The notes: generated by a model not told the origin, from the sequence alone. A stretch of DNA of 64,000 nt from Massilia brevitalea (GCF_030711405.1 NZ_JAULSI010000010.1:67570-131569); one strand, 5' to 3'. Positions 39,820 to 49,344 are shown, counted from the first letter of the stretch. Numbers and translations: made by a program.

Positions 39820-40988
39820 CGGGTTTGCTGGGGCAGGGCGGGCAGGGGGCCTACGCGACAGGAAGCGACCGGCCCGAAAAGACGGAACTGCGGATCGGCT
39901 TCATGCCGCTGGCCGATTGCGCGCCGCTGGTCATGGCCTCCGTACTCGGCTTCGACGAGAAGTACGGCATCCGCCTGATACTGGAACGCCAGCACTCGTG
40001 GTCGGCCATGCGCGACCGCCTGAACACGGGCGAGCTCGATGCGGCCCAGGCTTTGTATGGCCTGCTGTACGGCCTGCAGATGGGCATCGGCGCGGCGCCG
40101 CGCGACATGGCCTTGCTGATGAACCTGAACCAGAACGGCCAGTCCATCGTGCTGTCGCGCGCCCTTGCCGAAGGGGGCGCACGCGACGGCGCCGGGCTCG
40201 CCGCGCTGATGCGTGCGCAGCCGCGCCGCTACACCTTCGCCCACACCTTCCCGACCGGGAACCACGCCATGTGGCTGTGCTACTGGCTGGCCGCCGCCGG
40301 CATCGATCCCTTGAACGATGCCACGCTGGTCACCGTGCCGCCCGGGCAGATGGCGGCGAACCTGGAGGCTGGCCACATGGACGGCTTCTGTGCGGGCGAA
40401 CCCTGGAGCCGGCGCGCGCTGCAGGGCGGCGCCGGTGCGCTGGCGGCGCCGAGCAGCCAGGTCTGGCCCGACCATCCGGGCAAGGCGCTGGGCGCGCGCG
40501 CCGATTTCGTTGCGGCGCATCCGCACGCCTGCCGCGCCCTGGTGGCGGCCCTGCTCGACACGGCGCGCTGGCTCGACGCCTCGCCGGTGAACCGCGAAGC
40601 GGCGGCCGAGGTGCTGGCCAGTGCCGCCTACGTCAACACGGGCGTGGAACTGCTGCGCGCCTGCCTGCTGCCGCGCCGGGGCGACTGGCCGGCGCTGCGC
40701 TTCTTCGGCGAGGGCGCCGCCTGCTTCCCCTGGCTGTCCGACGGCATGTGGTTCCTGACCCAGCAGCGGCGCTGGGGCCTGCTGGCCGCGGACCCGGATT
40801 ATCGCGCCGTCGCCGCCCAGGTCAACCATGTCGATTTGTACCGCGAGGCGGCGCAGCTGGCCGGCGTGGCCCTGCCTGACACGGCGATGCGCAGTTCGAC
40901 CCTCATCGACGGACGGGTGTGGGATGGCAGCGACCCCGCCGCTTACGCGCGCGCGTTCGCGATCCACGACTTGCGCTCATCGGACTAA
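39816..40988 (+). CDS. nasS: Nitrate/nitrite sensor NasS (NrtA/CmpA-like)
   Basis: A 390-aa protein resembling the substrate-binding component of nitrate ABC transporters (LRIGFMPLADCAPLVMASVL, FAHTFPTGNHAMWLCYWLA, DGFCAGEPWS). It has no signal peptide or lipobox and is therefore cytoplasmic, as expected for NasS. In known systems it holds NasT inactive until nitrate or nitrite binds. It overlaps nasT by four bases, and no transporter permease follows. A sigma-54 promoter and leader lie directly downstream. Confidence 0.9.
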   Translation: MTGLLGQGGQGAYATGSDRPEKTELRIGFMPLADCAPLVMASVLGFDEKYGIRLILERQHSWSAMRDRLNTGELDAAQALYGLLYGLQMGIGAAPRDMALLMNLNQNGQSIVLSRALAEGGARDGAGLAALMRAQPRRYTFAHTFPTGNHAMWLCYWLAAAGIDPLNDATLVTVPPGQMAANLEAGHMDGFCAGEPWSRRALQGGAGALAAPSSQVWPDHPGKALGARADFVAAHPHACRALVAALLDTARWLDASPVNREAAAEVLASAAYVNTGVELLRACLLPRRGDWPALRFFGEGAACFPWLSDGMWFLTQQRRWGLLAADPDYRAVAAQVNHVDLYREAAQLAGVALPDTAMRSSTLIDGRVWDGSDPAAYARAFAIHDLRSSD

Positions 40989-41004
40989 TTCGGGGCGAGC
41001 GCGG

Positions 41005-41038
41005 TGCGCCGCGGCGCATCATTTTCGCGCATGGTGCA
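41005..41038. promoter_or_regulatory. Candidate enhancer (NtrC-type) sites upstream of the nas promoter
   Basis: A perfect 14-base palindrome TGCGCCGCGGCGCA at 41005-41018, and TGGTGCA at 41032-41038, which matches one half of the NtrC consensus. They lie 55-90 bases upstream of the sigma-54 promoter, a suitable distance for an activator. The second NtrC half-site is poor, so this is tentative. Confidence 0.35.
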
Positions 41039-41092
41039 CTGCAATGAGGCGGAGCCGGCCGCGCACTACGCGCCCATGCCCTGCAAGCTGGC

Positions 41093-41108
41093 TGGCACGG
41101 CTCTTGCA
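41093..41108 (+). promoter_or_regulatory. Sigma-54 (-24/-12) promoter of the nitrate operon
   Basis: TGGCACG-N4-TTGCA matches the RpoN consensus at every defined position, with GG at 41094-41095 and GC at 41106-41107. Transcription would begin near 41118, just before the first ANTAR hairpin. It implies control by nitrogen status in addition to nitrate. Confidence 0.85.
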
Positions 41109-41120
41109 AACTCCACGGAC

Positions 41121-41230
41121 AGGATCAACGGCGATCCCTTCACATTCAGCCAGCCCAGCGAGGGGCCGGCACCCGGACAACGGCGTCCGCTTTCCAGGCC
41201 ACGGCCTCGGGATGCGGACGCCTTTTTTTT
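41121..41230 (+). promoter_or_regulatory. NasT-responsive leader: two ANTAR hairpins and terminator
   Basis: Hairpin 1 is GGATC-AACGGC-GATCC (41122-41137). Hairpin 2 is GCCC-AGCGAG-GGGC (41153-41166). Both have six-base loops with A at position 1 and G at position 4, the known ANTAR-RNA rule, and are 15 bases apart. A strong terminator follows: GGCGTCCGC 41182-41190 pairs with GCGGACGCC 41214-41222, enclosing an inner AGGCC/GGCCT stem, then eight Ts to 41230. NasT released from NasS should bind the hairpins and let transcription pass into the transporter gene. Confidence 0.88.
41182..41230 (+). terminator. Attenuator terminator in the nas leader
   Basis: Nine-pair GC-rich stem with internal hairpin and a T8 run, placed 30 bases before the transporter start codon and its GAGGGA ribosome site (41249-41254). 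Its position inside the operon leader, not after a gene, marks it as an attenuator. Confidence 0.9.
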
Positions 41231-41259
41231 GCCTGTCAGTCTAAAAACGAGGGACGATC

Positions 41260-42570
41260 ATGGCCAGCAAAGCAAGCAGCATCCGACTCTTTTCCTTCAA
41301 CACCCCGCAAATGCGGGCCTTCCACCTGACTTGGGTGGCCTTCTTCGTCTGCTTCTTCGCCTGGTTCGCCTGCGCGCCGCTGATGCCGGTCATCAAGGGC
41401 GAATTCGGCCTGTCGATGGCGCAAATCGCCAACATCAACATCGCGGCCGTCGCCATCACGATCCTGGTGCGGCTGGTGGTCGGCCCGCTGTGCGACCGCT
41501 ACGGTCCACGTAAAACCTACACCGGCCTGCTGCTGCTGGGCGCGATCCCCGTGATCGGCGTGGCGCTGGCGCAGAGCTACGAAAGCTTTCTCCTGTTCCG
41601 CCTCGGGATCGGCGCGGTGGGCGCCAGCTTCGTCATCACCCAGTACCACACCTCGGTGATGTTCGCGCCAAAAGTGGTCGGCACGGCGAATGCCACCGCA
41701 GCCGGCTGGGGCAATGCCGGCGGCGGCGCGGCGCAGGCGCTGATGCCGCTGCTGCTGGGCGCTATCGTCATGGCCGGCGTCAGCGAAACCCTGGGCTGGC
41801 GCGTGGCGTTGGTGGTGCCGGGCGTGGCGATGCTGGTCATGGCCTTCGTCTACTGGCGCTACACGCAGGATTGCCCGGCCGGGAACTTCAGCGAATTGCG
41901 GGCAGCCGGCGTGGCCTTCGAGTCCGGCGGCAAGGGCGGCTGGGCGAGCTTCCGCGCCGCCTGTCGCAACCACCGCGCCTGGTTGCTGTTCGTCACCTAC
42001 GGCGCCTGCTTCGGCATCGAGATCTTCATCCACAACATCGCCGCTGTGTACTACGTCGAGCGTTTCGGCCTGTCGCTCGGCGCGGCCGGGCTGGCAGCGG
42101 GCAGCTTCGGCTTGCTGGCGCTGTTCGCCCGTGCCCTGGGTGGCTGGCTGTCGGACCGCCTTGCCGCGCGCGGAGACCTGAACAGCCGCGTGACCGTGCT
42201 GTTCCTGCTGATGATCGGCGAGGGCCTGGGCCTGCTGTGGTTTGCAAACGCCGACGGCGTCGCCTTTGCCCTGGTTGCCATGCTGTGCTTCGGCCTGTTC
42301 ACCCACATGGCCTGCGGCGCCACCTACGCGCTGGTGCCTTTCGTGGCGCCACAGGCGCTGGGCGGCGTGGCCGGCATCGTCGGGGCCGGCGGCAACGTGG
42401 GCGCGGTGCTGGCGGGCTTCCTGATGAAAGGGACGGGCGACCTGCGCCAGACCCTGGTCATCCTGGGCGTACTGGTGGCGGCGTCGAGCCTGTGTGCGCT
42501 GGGCGCCCGGTTTGGGAATGCAGCCGTGGCAGCACCGGCGGCCAGCGCCGCTTTGAGGAGAGCAACATGA
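41260..42570 (+). CDS. narK: NarK/NasA-type nitrate/nitrite transporter
   Basis: Major facilitator protein of the nitrate/nitrite porter family, 436 aa with about 12 spans. It has the NNP hallmarks FFAWFACAPLMPVI in span 1, the loop DRYGPRKTY, and glycine-rich signatures GWGNAGGG and GGVAGIVGAGGNVGAV. It is the first gene of the operon downstream of the NasT leader and probably imports nitrate for assimilation. The stop overlaps the nirB start. The ribosome site is GAGGGA. Confidence 0.94.
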   Translation: MASKASSIRLFSFNTPQMRAFHLTWVAFFVCFFAWFACAPLMPVIKGEFGLSMAQIANINIAAVAITILVRLVVGPLCDRYGPRKTYTGLLLLGAIPVIGVALAQSYESFLLFRLGIGAVGASFVITQYHTSVMFAPKVVGTANATAAGWGNAGGGAAQALMPLLLGAIVMAGVSETLGWRVALVVPGVAMLVMAFVYWRYTQDCPAGNFSELRAAGVAFESGGKGGWASFRAACRNHRAWLLFVTYGACFGIEIFIHNIAAVYYVERFGLSLGAAGLAAGSFGLLALFARALGGWLSDRLAARGDLNSRVTVLFLLMIGEGLGLLWFANADGVAFALVAMLCFGLFTHMACGATYALVPFVAPQALGGVAGIVGAGGNVGAVLAGFLMKGTGDLRQTLVILGVLVAASSLCALGARFGNAAVAAPAASAALRRAT

Positions 42571-45092
42571 AGATCATCGTCATCGGCCACGGCATGGTGG
42601 GCCACAAGTTCGTCGAATCCCTGGCCGCCGCAGCGCCGCACTTGCACATCACGGTGCTGGGCGAGGAACCACGCCCTGCCTACGACCGCGTGCACCTGTC
42701 CGAATTCTTCGCCGGGAAAACGGCGGACGACCTGTCGCTGGTCGCACCTGGCTTCTTCGATCGCCCCAACCTGGAACTGAAGCTGAGCGCCAAGGTGACC
42801 GGCATCGACAGCGCCGCGCACACCGTGACGCTGGCAAGCGGGGAACGGCTGGCCTACGACACGCTGGTGCTGGCCACCGGTTCCTCGCCTTTCGTGCCGC
42901 CGGTGCCGGGGCGCGACCGTTACGACTGCTTCGTCTACCGCACCATCGAAGACCTGGAGGCGATGCGCGAGTGCGGCGCACGCTCGCGCAGCGGCGTGGT
43001 GGTGGGCGGCGGCTTGCTGGGACTGGAATGCGCCAAGGCGCTGCGCGACCTCGGCCTGGAGGCGCACGTGGTCGAATTCGCACCACGTTTGATGGCGGTG
43101 CAGGTCGACGATCCCGGTGCGCGCGTGCTGCGCGGGCGCATCGAAGAACTCGGCGTGCGCGTCCACACGGGCAAGAACACCCTGGCCATCGTCGACGGTG
43201 CCGAGGCCACGCACCGCATGGAGTTCGCCGACGGCAGCGCGCTCGAAACCGACATGATCGTGTTCTCGGCCGGCATCCGCCCGCGCGACGAACTGGCGCG
43301 CGCCGCCGGCCTGGCGTTGGGGCCACGCGGCGGCGTCGCCATCGACGCCAACTGCCTCAGTTCCGACCCGGATATCTACGCTGTCGGCGAATGCGCTGCC
43401 TGGAATGGCCAGCTGTTCGGCCTGGTGGCGCCGGGCTACGACATGGCGCGCTCCGCGGCGCGTCACGTGCTGGGTGCGCCGGGCGGCTTTGCCGGCGCTG
43501 ACCTGAGCACCAAGCTGAAGCTGATGGGCGTGGACGTGGCCAGCATCGGCGACGCCCATGGCACAACCAGTGGCAGCCGCAGCTACCAGTTCCTCGACGA
43601 GCGCAAGCAAACGTATAAAAAGATCGTCGTCTCCGATTGCGGCAAGCGCCTGCTGGGCGCGGTGCTGGTCGGCGACGCTGCGCAATACGGCACGCTGCTG
43701 CAGATGGCGCTGAACGGCATGCCGCTGCCGGCGGCGCCCGAGTTCCTGATCTTGCCCCAGGCCGAGGGTGCGCCGGTACGCGGCCTGGGTGTCGATGCCT
43801 TGCCGGCCAGCGCCCAGGTCTGCTCCTGCAACGACGTCTCGAAAGGCACGCTGTGCGAGGCGGTGGCGAACGGCGCCACCAGCATCGGTGCCCTGAAGAA
43901 GTGTACCGGCGCCGGCACCGCCTGCGGCGGCTGCGTGCCGCTGGTGACGCAGGTGTTGAATGCCGAGCTGGCGAAGGGGGGCGTGGCGGTGAGCCGGGCG
44001 TTGTGCGAACACTTCGCGTACTCGCGCCAGGAATTGCACCACCTGGTGCGGGTCGGGCGCATCCGCAGCTTCGGCGAACTGCTGGAGCGCCACGGCTCCG
44101 GCCTGGGCTGCGAGGTCTGCAAACCGGTGGCGGCCAACATCCTGGCCTCGACCTGGAACGATTTCGTGCTGAAGCCGGAACACGCCAGCCTGCAGGACTC
44201 GAACGATTACTTCCTCGGGAATATCCAGAAAGACGGGACGTACTCCGTGGTGCCGCGCATGCCGGGCGGTGAGGTCACGGCCGACGGCCTGATCGCGGTC
44301 GGCCAGATCGCCAAGAAATACGGCCTGTACACCAAGATCACCGGCGGCCAGCGTGTGGACTTGTTCGGCGCCCGCGTCGAGCAGCTGCCGCCGATCTGGG
44401 AAGAATTGATTGCGGCCGGCTTCGAATCCGGCCACGCCTACGGCAAGTCGCTGCGCACGGTGAAGTCCTGCGTCGGCTCGACCTGGTGCCGCTTCGGCGT
44501 GGGCGACAGCGCTGGCTTCGCCATCGCGCTGGAGCATCGCTACAAGGGCTTGCGTACGCCGCACAAGGTGAAGTTCGGCGTGTCCGGCTGTACCCGCGAA
44601 TGCGCCGAGGCGCAAGGCAAGGACGTCGGCCTGATCGCCACCGAAAAGGGCTGGAATTTGTACGTGTGCGGAAACGGCGGCATGAAGCCGCGCCACGCCG
44701 AGCTGCTCGCCAGCGGCCTGGATGAAGCGGCGGTGGTGCGGCTGGTCGACCGCTTCCTGATGTTTTACGTGCGCACCGCCGACCGCCTGCAGCGCACCAG
44801 CACCTGGCGCGAGAACCTGGAAGGCGGGCTCGAATACCTGAAGGGGGTCGTGGTGCAGGACAGCCTGGGCATCGGCGCGGAGCTGGAGGCCAAGATGCAG
44901 CACGTGGTCGACACCTATGCCTGCGAATGGAAGAACGCGGTCGAGGACCCGGAGGTGCGCAAGCGCTTCCGCACCTTTGTGAACAGCGACGCGCCGGATG
45001 CGAACGTCGTGTTCATGCCGGAACGCGGCCAGATCCGCCCGGCCACCGTCGAAGAACGCCGGCGCACGATTCCCATCGTGGCGTCGGCCTGA
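42567..45092 (+). CDS. nirB: Assimilatory NADH-nitrite reductase large subunit
   Basis: Reduces nitrite to ammonium with NADH in the cytoplasm. The 841-aa protein has, in order, FAD and NAD Rossmann regions (IIVIGHGMVGHKFVE, VVVGGGLLGLECAK), a BFD-like 2Fe-2S module (CSCN, TGAGTACGGC), and the sirohaem/4Fe-4S sulfite-nitrite reductase domain with CVGSTWC and SGCTRECAEAQGKD. Start ATG 42567 overlaps the transporter stop. The length is normal for NirB. Confidence 0.96.
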   Translation: MKIIVIGHGMVGHKFVESLAAAAPHLHITVLGEEPRPAYDRVHLSEFFAGKTADDLSLVAPGFFDRPNLELKLSAKVTGIDSAAHTVTLASGERLAYDTLVLATGSSPFVPPVPGRDRYDCFVYRTIEDLEAMRECGARSRSGVVVGGGLLGLECAKALRDLGLEAHVVEFAPRLMAVQVDDPGARVLRGRIEELGVRVHTGKNTLAIVDGAEATHRMEFADGSALETDMIVFSAGIRPRDELARAAGLALGPRGGVAIDANCLSSDPDIYAVGECAAWNGQLFGLVAPGYDMARSAARHVLGAPGGFAGADLSTKLKLMGVDVASIGDAHGTTSGSRSYQFLDERKQTYKKIVVSDCGKRLLGAVLVGDAAQYGTLLQMALNGMPLPAAPEFLILPQAEGAPVRGLGVDALPASAQVCSCNDVSKGTLCEAVANGATSIGALKKCTGAGTACGGCVPLVTQVLNAELAKGGVAVSRALCEHFAYSRQELHHLVRVGRIRSFGELLERHGSGLGCEVCKPVAANILASTWNDFVLKPEHASLQDSNDYFLGNIQKDGTYSVVPRMPGGEVTADGLIAVGQIAKKYGLYTKITGGQRVDLFGARVEQLPPIWEELIAAGFESGHAYGKSLRTVKSCVGSTWCRFGVGDSAGFAIALEHRYKGLRTPHKVKFGVSGCTRECAEAQGKDVGLIATEKGWNLYVCGNGGMKPRHAELLASGLDEAAVVRLVDRFLMFYVRTADRLQRTSTWRENLEGGLEYLKGVVVQDSLGIGAELEAKMQHVVDTYACEWKNAVEDPEVRKRFRTFVNSDAPDANVVFMPERGQIRPATVEERRRTIPIVASA

Positions 45093-45102
45093 GGAGAAAG
45101 CC

Positions 45103-45444
45103 ATGCATCGGGATATCCAATTGCAGGAGTGGAGCGCGGTATGCGCGCTCGACGACATCGTGCCGGACACCGGCGTGTGCGCGCTGTTCAAGGGGCGCCA
45201 GGTCGCCGTGTTCCGGGTGGGAGCGGAGCGCCTGTTCGCCATCGATAACTACGACCCGCATTCGCAGGCGGCCGTGCTGTCGCGCGGGCTGGTGGGCAGC
45301 ATCGGCGAGCGGGTCGTGGTCGCTTCCCCGATCTACAAGCAGCATTTCGATCTGGCCAGCGGCGAGTGCCTGGAGTCCGCGGCGCACTCGGTGGCCAGTT
45401 ATCCAGTACGCCTGGAGAACGGCACGGTATGGGTGGCCCTGTGA
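45103..45444 (+). CDS. nirD: Nitrite reductase small subunit
   Basis: Rieske-fold accessory subunit of 113 aa paired with NirB. The typical NirD positions FAIDNYDP and SPIYKQHFDL are present, without the Cys/His pairs that would ligate a 2Fe-2S cluster, as in most NirD proteins. The start ATG follows GAGGAG, ten bases after nirB. Its stop overlaps the start of the next gene. Confidence 0.94.
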   Translation: MHRDIQLQEWSAVCALDDIVPDTGVCALFKGRQVAVFRVGAERLFAIDNYDPHSQAAVLSRGLVGSIGERVVVASPIYKQHFDLASGECLESAAHSVASYPVRLENGTVWVAL

Positions 45445-46670
45445 GTACCGGCTCGCCATGCGCGCGCCTGGTCGTGGTCGGCAACGGCATGGCCGGCATG
45501 CGCACGGTCGAGGAAGTGCTGAAGCTGGCGCCGGACCTGTACGACATCACCGTCTTCGGCGCTGAGCCGCACGGGAACTACAACCGCGTGCTGCTGTCTC
45601 CGCTGCTGGCCGGCGACAAGGCGCTCGACGAGATCATGCTTCATCCGCGCGCCTGGTACGACCAGCACGGCGTCACCCTGCATGCGGGCGACCCGGTGCT
45701 GCGCATCGACCGCAAGCGCCGCGTGGTGGTGTCCGCGTCGGGATTGGAGGCGCCGTATGACCGGCTGCTGCTGGCCACCGGCTCGACACCCTTCATGCTT
45801 CCCGTTCCCGGCGCGGAGCTTGAGGGTGTGGTCGGTTTTCGCGACCTGCACGACGTCGACACCATGCTGGCCGCGGCGCGCCAGGGCGGCCGTGCGGTGG
45901 TGATCGGCGGCGGCCTGCTCGGGCTGGAAGCGGGCCATGCGCTGCAACGGCGCGGGATGGACGTCACGGTCGTGCATGTGGCGTCGAGCCTGATGAACCA
46001 GCAGCTCGATGGCGAAGCGGGCCGGCTGCTGAAGGAGTCGCTGGAGCGCGCCGGCCTGCGCATCCTGCTCGACGCCCAGACCACGGCGATACTTGGCGAG
46101 GGCATGGCGGCAGCGGTGCAGTTTGCCGACGGTGCAGAACTGGCGGCCGACCTGGTGGTGATGGCTGCCGGTGTGCGTCCGAACGTGGCGCTGGCGCGCG
46201 CCGCCGGGCTGCATTGCGAACGCGCCATCGTGGTCGACGACACCCTGCAAACCTACGACCCGCGCATCTATGCCGTCGGCGAATGCGTGCAGCACCGGCG
46301 CGCCACCTTCGGCCTGGTGGCGCCGGTGTGGGAGCAGGCGCGCGTCTGCGCCGCCCACCTGGCCGGCGCCGGCCACCGCCGCTACGTGCAGGCCGCCACC
46401 GCCACCAAACTCAAGGTTACGGGCATCGATTTGTACTCGGCCGGTGACATCGCCGGGCGCGCAGGCAGCGAGGAGCTGGTGCTGCGCGACCGCCGCGCCG
46501 GCGTCTACAAGCGCCTGGTGCTCGATGGCGCGCGCCTGTCCGGCGCAGTGCTGGTGGGCGACGTGGCCGACGGCCCCTGGTACTTCGACCTGATCCAGCG
46601 CGGCGCCGACGTCTCGGCCTTCCGCGAGCAACTGCTGTTCGGCCGCGCCCTGTGCGTGCAGGCCGCCTGA
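45441..46670 (+). CDS. FAD-dependent oxidoreductase, nitrate reductase electron donor
   Basis: A 409-aa flavoprotein with FAD motif (LVVVGNGMAGMRTVEE), NAD-binding motif (VVIGGGLLGLEAGH) and the late IYAVGECVQH segment. It resembles the N-terminal half of NirB and the NasB/NasC-type electron-transfer subunits that feed assimilatory nitrate reductase from NAD(P)H. The GTG at 45441 overlaps the nirD stop; an ATG 12 bases upstream is an alternative start. It lies ten bases before the nitrate reductase gene, which supports that partnership. The exact donor is inferred. Confidence 0.87.
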   Translation: MSTGSPCARLVVVGNGMAGMRTVEEVLKLAPDLYDITVFGAEPHGNYNRVLLSPLLAGDKALDEIMLHPRAWYDQHGVTLHAGDPVLRIDRKRRVVVSASGLEAPYDRLLLATGSTPFMLPVPGAELEGVVGFRDLHDVDTMLAAARQGGRAVVIGGGLLGLEAGHALQRRGMDVTVVHVASSLMNQQLDGEAGRLLKESLERAGLRILLDAQTTAILGEGMAAAVQFADGAELAADLVVMAAGVRPNVALARAAGLHCERAIVVDDTLQTYDPRIYAVGECVQHRRATFGLVAPVWEQARVCAAHLAGAGHRRYVQAATATKLKVTGIDLYSAGDIAGRAGSEELVLRDRRAGVYKRLVLDGARLSGAVLVGDVADGPWYFDLIQRGADVSAFREQLLFGRALCVQAA

Positions 46671-46680
46671 AAGGATACAT

Positions 46681-49344
46681 ATGGACATGAGCCTGCCCGT
46701 ATCGACGGTGCGTACCACCTGCCCGTATTGCGGCGTCGGCTGCGGTGTGACGGCAAGCGTCAAGCCGGGCACGATTCCGATCATCGCCGGCGACAAGGAG
46801 CACGCCGCCAACCGCGGTCGCCTGTGCGTGAAGGGCGCGGCGCTGGGCGAGACCCTGGATCTGGAGGGACGGTTGCTGCATCCCCAGGTGAGGGAAAACG
46901 GACAGCTGCGCCGCGCGAGCTGGGACGAGGCGCTCGGCCACGTGGCCAGCGGCCTGGCCAGCATCATCGCCGAACACGGGCCGGATGCGGTGGCCTTCTA
47001 CGTGTCGGGCCAGCTGCTGACCGAAGATTACTACGTCGCCAACAAGCTCATGAAAGGCTACATCGGCAGCGCCAACATCGACACCAATTCGCGCCTGTGC
47101 ATGTCCTCGTCGGTGGCCGGCCACAAGCGCGCCTTCGGCGAAGACATCGTGCCCGGCTGTTACGAGGACTTCGAGCTGGCCGACATGATCGTGCTGGCCG
47201 GCTCGAACGCAGCCTGGTGCCACCCGACGCTGTTCGGGCGCATCCTGCGCGCGAAGGAAGCCAGGCCGTCGCTGCAGATCGTCGTCATCGACCCGCGCCG
47301 CACGGCTACCTGCGAGCTGGCCGACCTGCACCTGCCGATCAAGCCCGGCACCGACGTGTGGCTGTTCAACGGGCTGCTGGCCTACCTGGCGCGCGCGGGC
47401 AGGGCCGAGACGGACTTCATCGGCGCGCATACCGAAGGACTGGAGGCCGCACTGGCAGCGGCGCAGATCGGCATCGACGAGGTGGCCCGCGCCTGCCGCC
47501 TCGATCCGCGCGCCGTACGCGCTTTTTACGAAAGCTTTGCCGCCACGCGCAAGGTCGTCACCGCGTATTCGCAGGGCGTGAACCAGTCGTCGAGCGGCAC
47601 CGACAAGGTCAACAGCATCATCAACTGCCACCTGCTCACCGGGCGCATCGGCCAGCCCGGCATGGGGCCGTTCTCGCTCACCGGCCAGCCGAATGCGATG
47701 GGTGGGCGCGAAGTGGGCGGCCTGGCCAACATGCTGGCGGCGCACATGGAGCTCGACAACGCGCAGCACCGCGAGGCCGTGCGCAGTTTCTGGGATGCGC
47801 CGCGTATCGCCTCGCAACCCGGCCTGAAGGCGGTCGATTTGTTCCGCGCGGTGGAAGAGGGCAGCGTGAAGGCGGTCTGGATCATGGGTACCAATCCGCT
47901 GGTCAGCCTGCCCGACGCCGACCGCGTGCGCCGCGCGCTCGCCAGGTGCGAGCTTGTGATCGCCAGCGACATCGTGCGCGATACCGACACGAATGCCTGC
48001 GCCGACGTGCTGCTGCCGGCCTTGGGCTGGGGCGAAAAGGATGGCACGGTCACCAATTCCGAACGCTGCATCTCGCGCCAGCGCGCCTTCTTGCCGGCGC
48101 CGGGTGAGGCGCGCGCCGACTGGCAGTCGCTGTGCGCGGTGGCGCAGCGCATGGGCTATGGCGGCTTCGATTACACGTCGACGCACCAGATTTTCGACGA
48201 GCACGCACGGCTCTCAGGCTGGCGCAACGAGGGAGACAATGCGCGCCTGTTCGATTTGTCCGGCCTTGCGGGTCTGGACCGCGCAGCCTACGACGGGCTG
48301 GAACCGCTGCAATGGCCGGTCACGCTGCAGGCGCCGGGCGGCAGCACGCGCCTGTTCGGTGACGGCGTTTTTTCGCATGCGAGCGGCAGGGCGCGCTTCA
48401 TTGCGACCCCGCCGCGCGGGCCAGGGAATTTACCTGATGAAGACTACCCGCTGGCCCTGAACACCGGCCGCGTACGAGACCAGTGGCACACGATGACGCG
48501 CACCGGCAAGTCGCCTCGTCTGGGCAGTCATGTGCCGGAACCCTTCATCGACCTGCATCCGCATGACGCCCTGCTGTGCGGCGTGCGCGAGGGAGAGCTG
48601 GCGCGCGTGAGCAGCCGCTGGGGCGCCATGGTCGGGCGTGTGACGCACGGCGGCGGCATCGCGCGTGGCGGCGTTTTCGTGCCGATCCACTGGAGCGGGC
48701 CGACGGCATCGGACGCGCGCGTCGGGGCGCTGGTCAACCCAGTGGTCGATCCGGTGTCGGGCGAGCCGGAGTTCAAGCACACGCCGGTGAAGGTAGAGCC
48801 GTTCGTGGTGGAGTGGCAGGCGTTTGTGCTGAGCCGCAGCATGCCGAGGCTCGATGCGCTCACCTGGTGGACGCGCGTGCAGGGCGAGGCTTACCTGCGT
48901 TTCGAGGCGGCCGGGCGCGGGGCGGTGGATGGGGAGTGGGCGCGTGCGCTGCTCGGTGTGGACGCTGGCGCGGACTGGATCGAGTACGAGGACCGTGGGG
49001 CGGGCGTGTATCGGGCGGCTTACCTGGTCGATGGCCGCCTGCAGGCATGTGTGATGGTGGCAAGAGCGGGGGCGCTGCCGCCGCGTGAATGGCTGGGCGG
49101 CCTGTTTGGGCAGGAGATATTGGGTGCGGGCGAACGCGCGGTGCTGCTCGCGGGGCGGCCCGCGCAGGCGGGTGCGGATGCGGGGCCGACGGTGTGTGCC
49201 TGTTTTGGCGTGGGGCGGAATACGATTTGCACGGCGATCCGTGAACGGAAACTACGCAGCACATCGGAGGTGACGGCTTGCCTGAAGGCGGGCGGGAATT
49301 GTGGCTCCTGTCTACCGGAGATCGGCAGGCTGCTTGCTACGTAG
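46681..49344 (+). CDS. nasA: Assimilatory nitrate reductase catalytic subunit
   Basis: Cytoplasmic molybdopterin enzyme of 887 aa reducing nitrate to nitrite. The N-terminal 4Fe-4S site is CPYCGVGCGV plus RGRLCVKG. Molybdopterin-binding regions follow (SSSVAGHKRAFGEDIVPG, MGTNPLVSLPD, GRVRDQWHTMTRTGK). A C-terminal BFD-like 2Fe-2S module (CACFGVGRNTIC, GGNCGSC) is the feature of NasA types that take electrons from a flavoprotein. It is the last gene of the nas operon. A REP-like pair begins at its stop codon. Confidence 0.96.
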   Translation: MDMSLPVSTVRTTCPYCGVGCGVTASVKPGTIPIIAGDKEHAANRGRLCVKGAALGETLDLEGRLLHPQVRENGQLRRASWDEALGHVASGLASIIAEHGPDAVAFYVSGQLLTEDYYVANKLMKGYIGSANIDTNSRLCMSSSVAGHKRAFGEDIVPGCYEDFELADMIVLAGSNAAWCHPTLFGRILRAKEARPSLQIVVIDPRRTATCELADLHLPIKPGTDVWLFNGLLAYLARAGRAETDFIGAHTEGLEAALAAAQIGIDEVARACRLDPRAVRAFYESFAATRKVVTAYSQGVNQSSSGTDKVNSIINCHLLTGRIGQPGMGPFSLTGQPNAMGGREVGGLANMLAAHMELDNAQHREAVRSFWDAPRIASQPGLKAVDLFRAVEEGSVKAVWIMGTNPLVSLPDADRVRRALARCELVIASDIVRDTDTNACADVLLPALGWGEKDGTVTNSERCISRQRAFLPAPGEARADWQSLCAVAQRMGYGGFDYTSTHQIFDEHARLSGWRNEGDNARLFDLSGLAGLDRAAYDGLEPLQWPVTLQAPGGSTRLFGDGVFSHASGRARFIATPPRGPGNLPDEDYPLALNTGRVRDQWHTMTRTGKSPRLGSHVPEPFIDLHPHDALLCGVREGELARVSSRWGAMVGRVTHGGGIARGGVFVPIHWSGPTASDARVGALVNPVVDPVSGEPEFKHTPVKVEPFVVEWQAFVLSRSMPRLDALTWWTRVQGEAYLRFEAAGRGAVDGEWARALLGVDAGADWIEYEDRGAGVYRAAYLVDGRLQACVMVARAGALPPREWLGGLFGQEILGAGERAVLLAGRPAQAGADAGPTVCACFGVGRNTICTAIRERKLRSTSEVTACLKAGGNCGSCLPEIGRLLAT

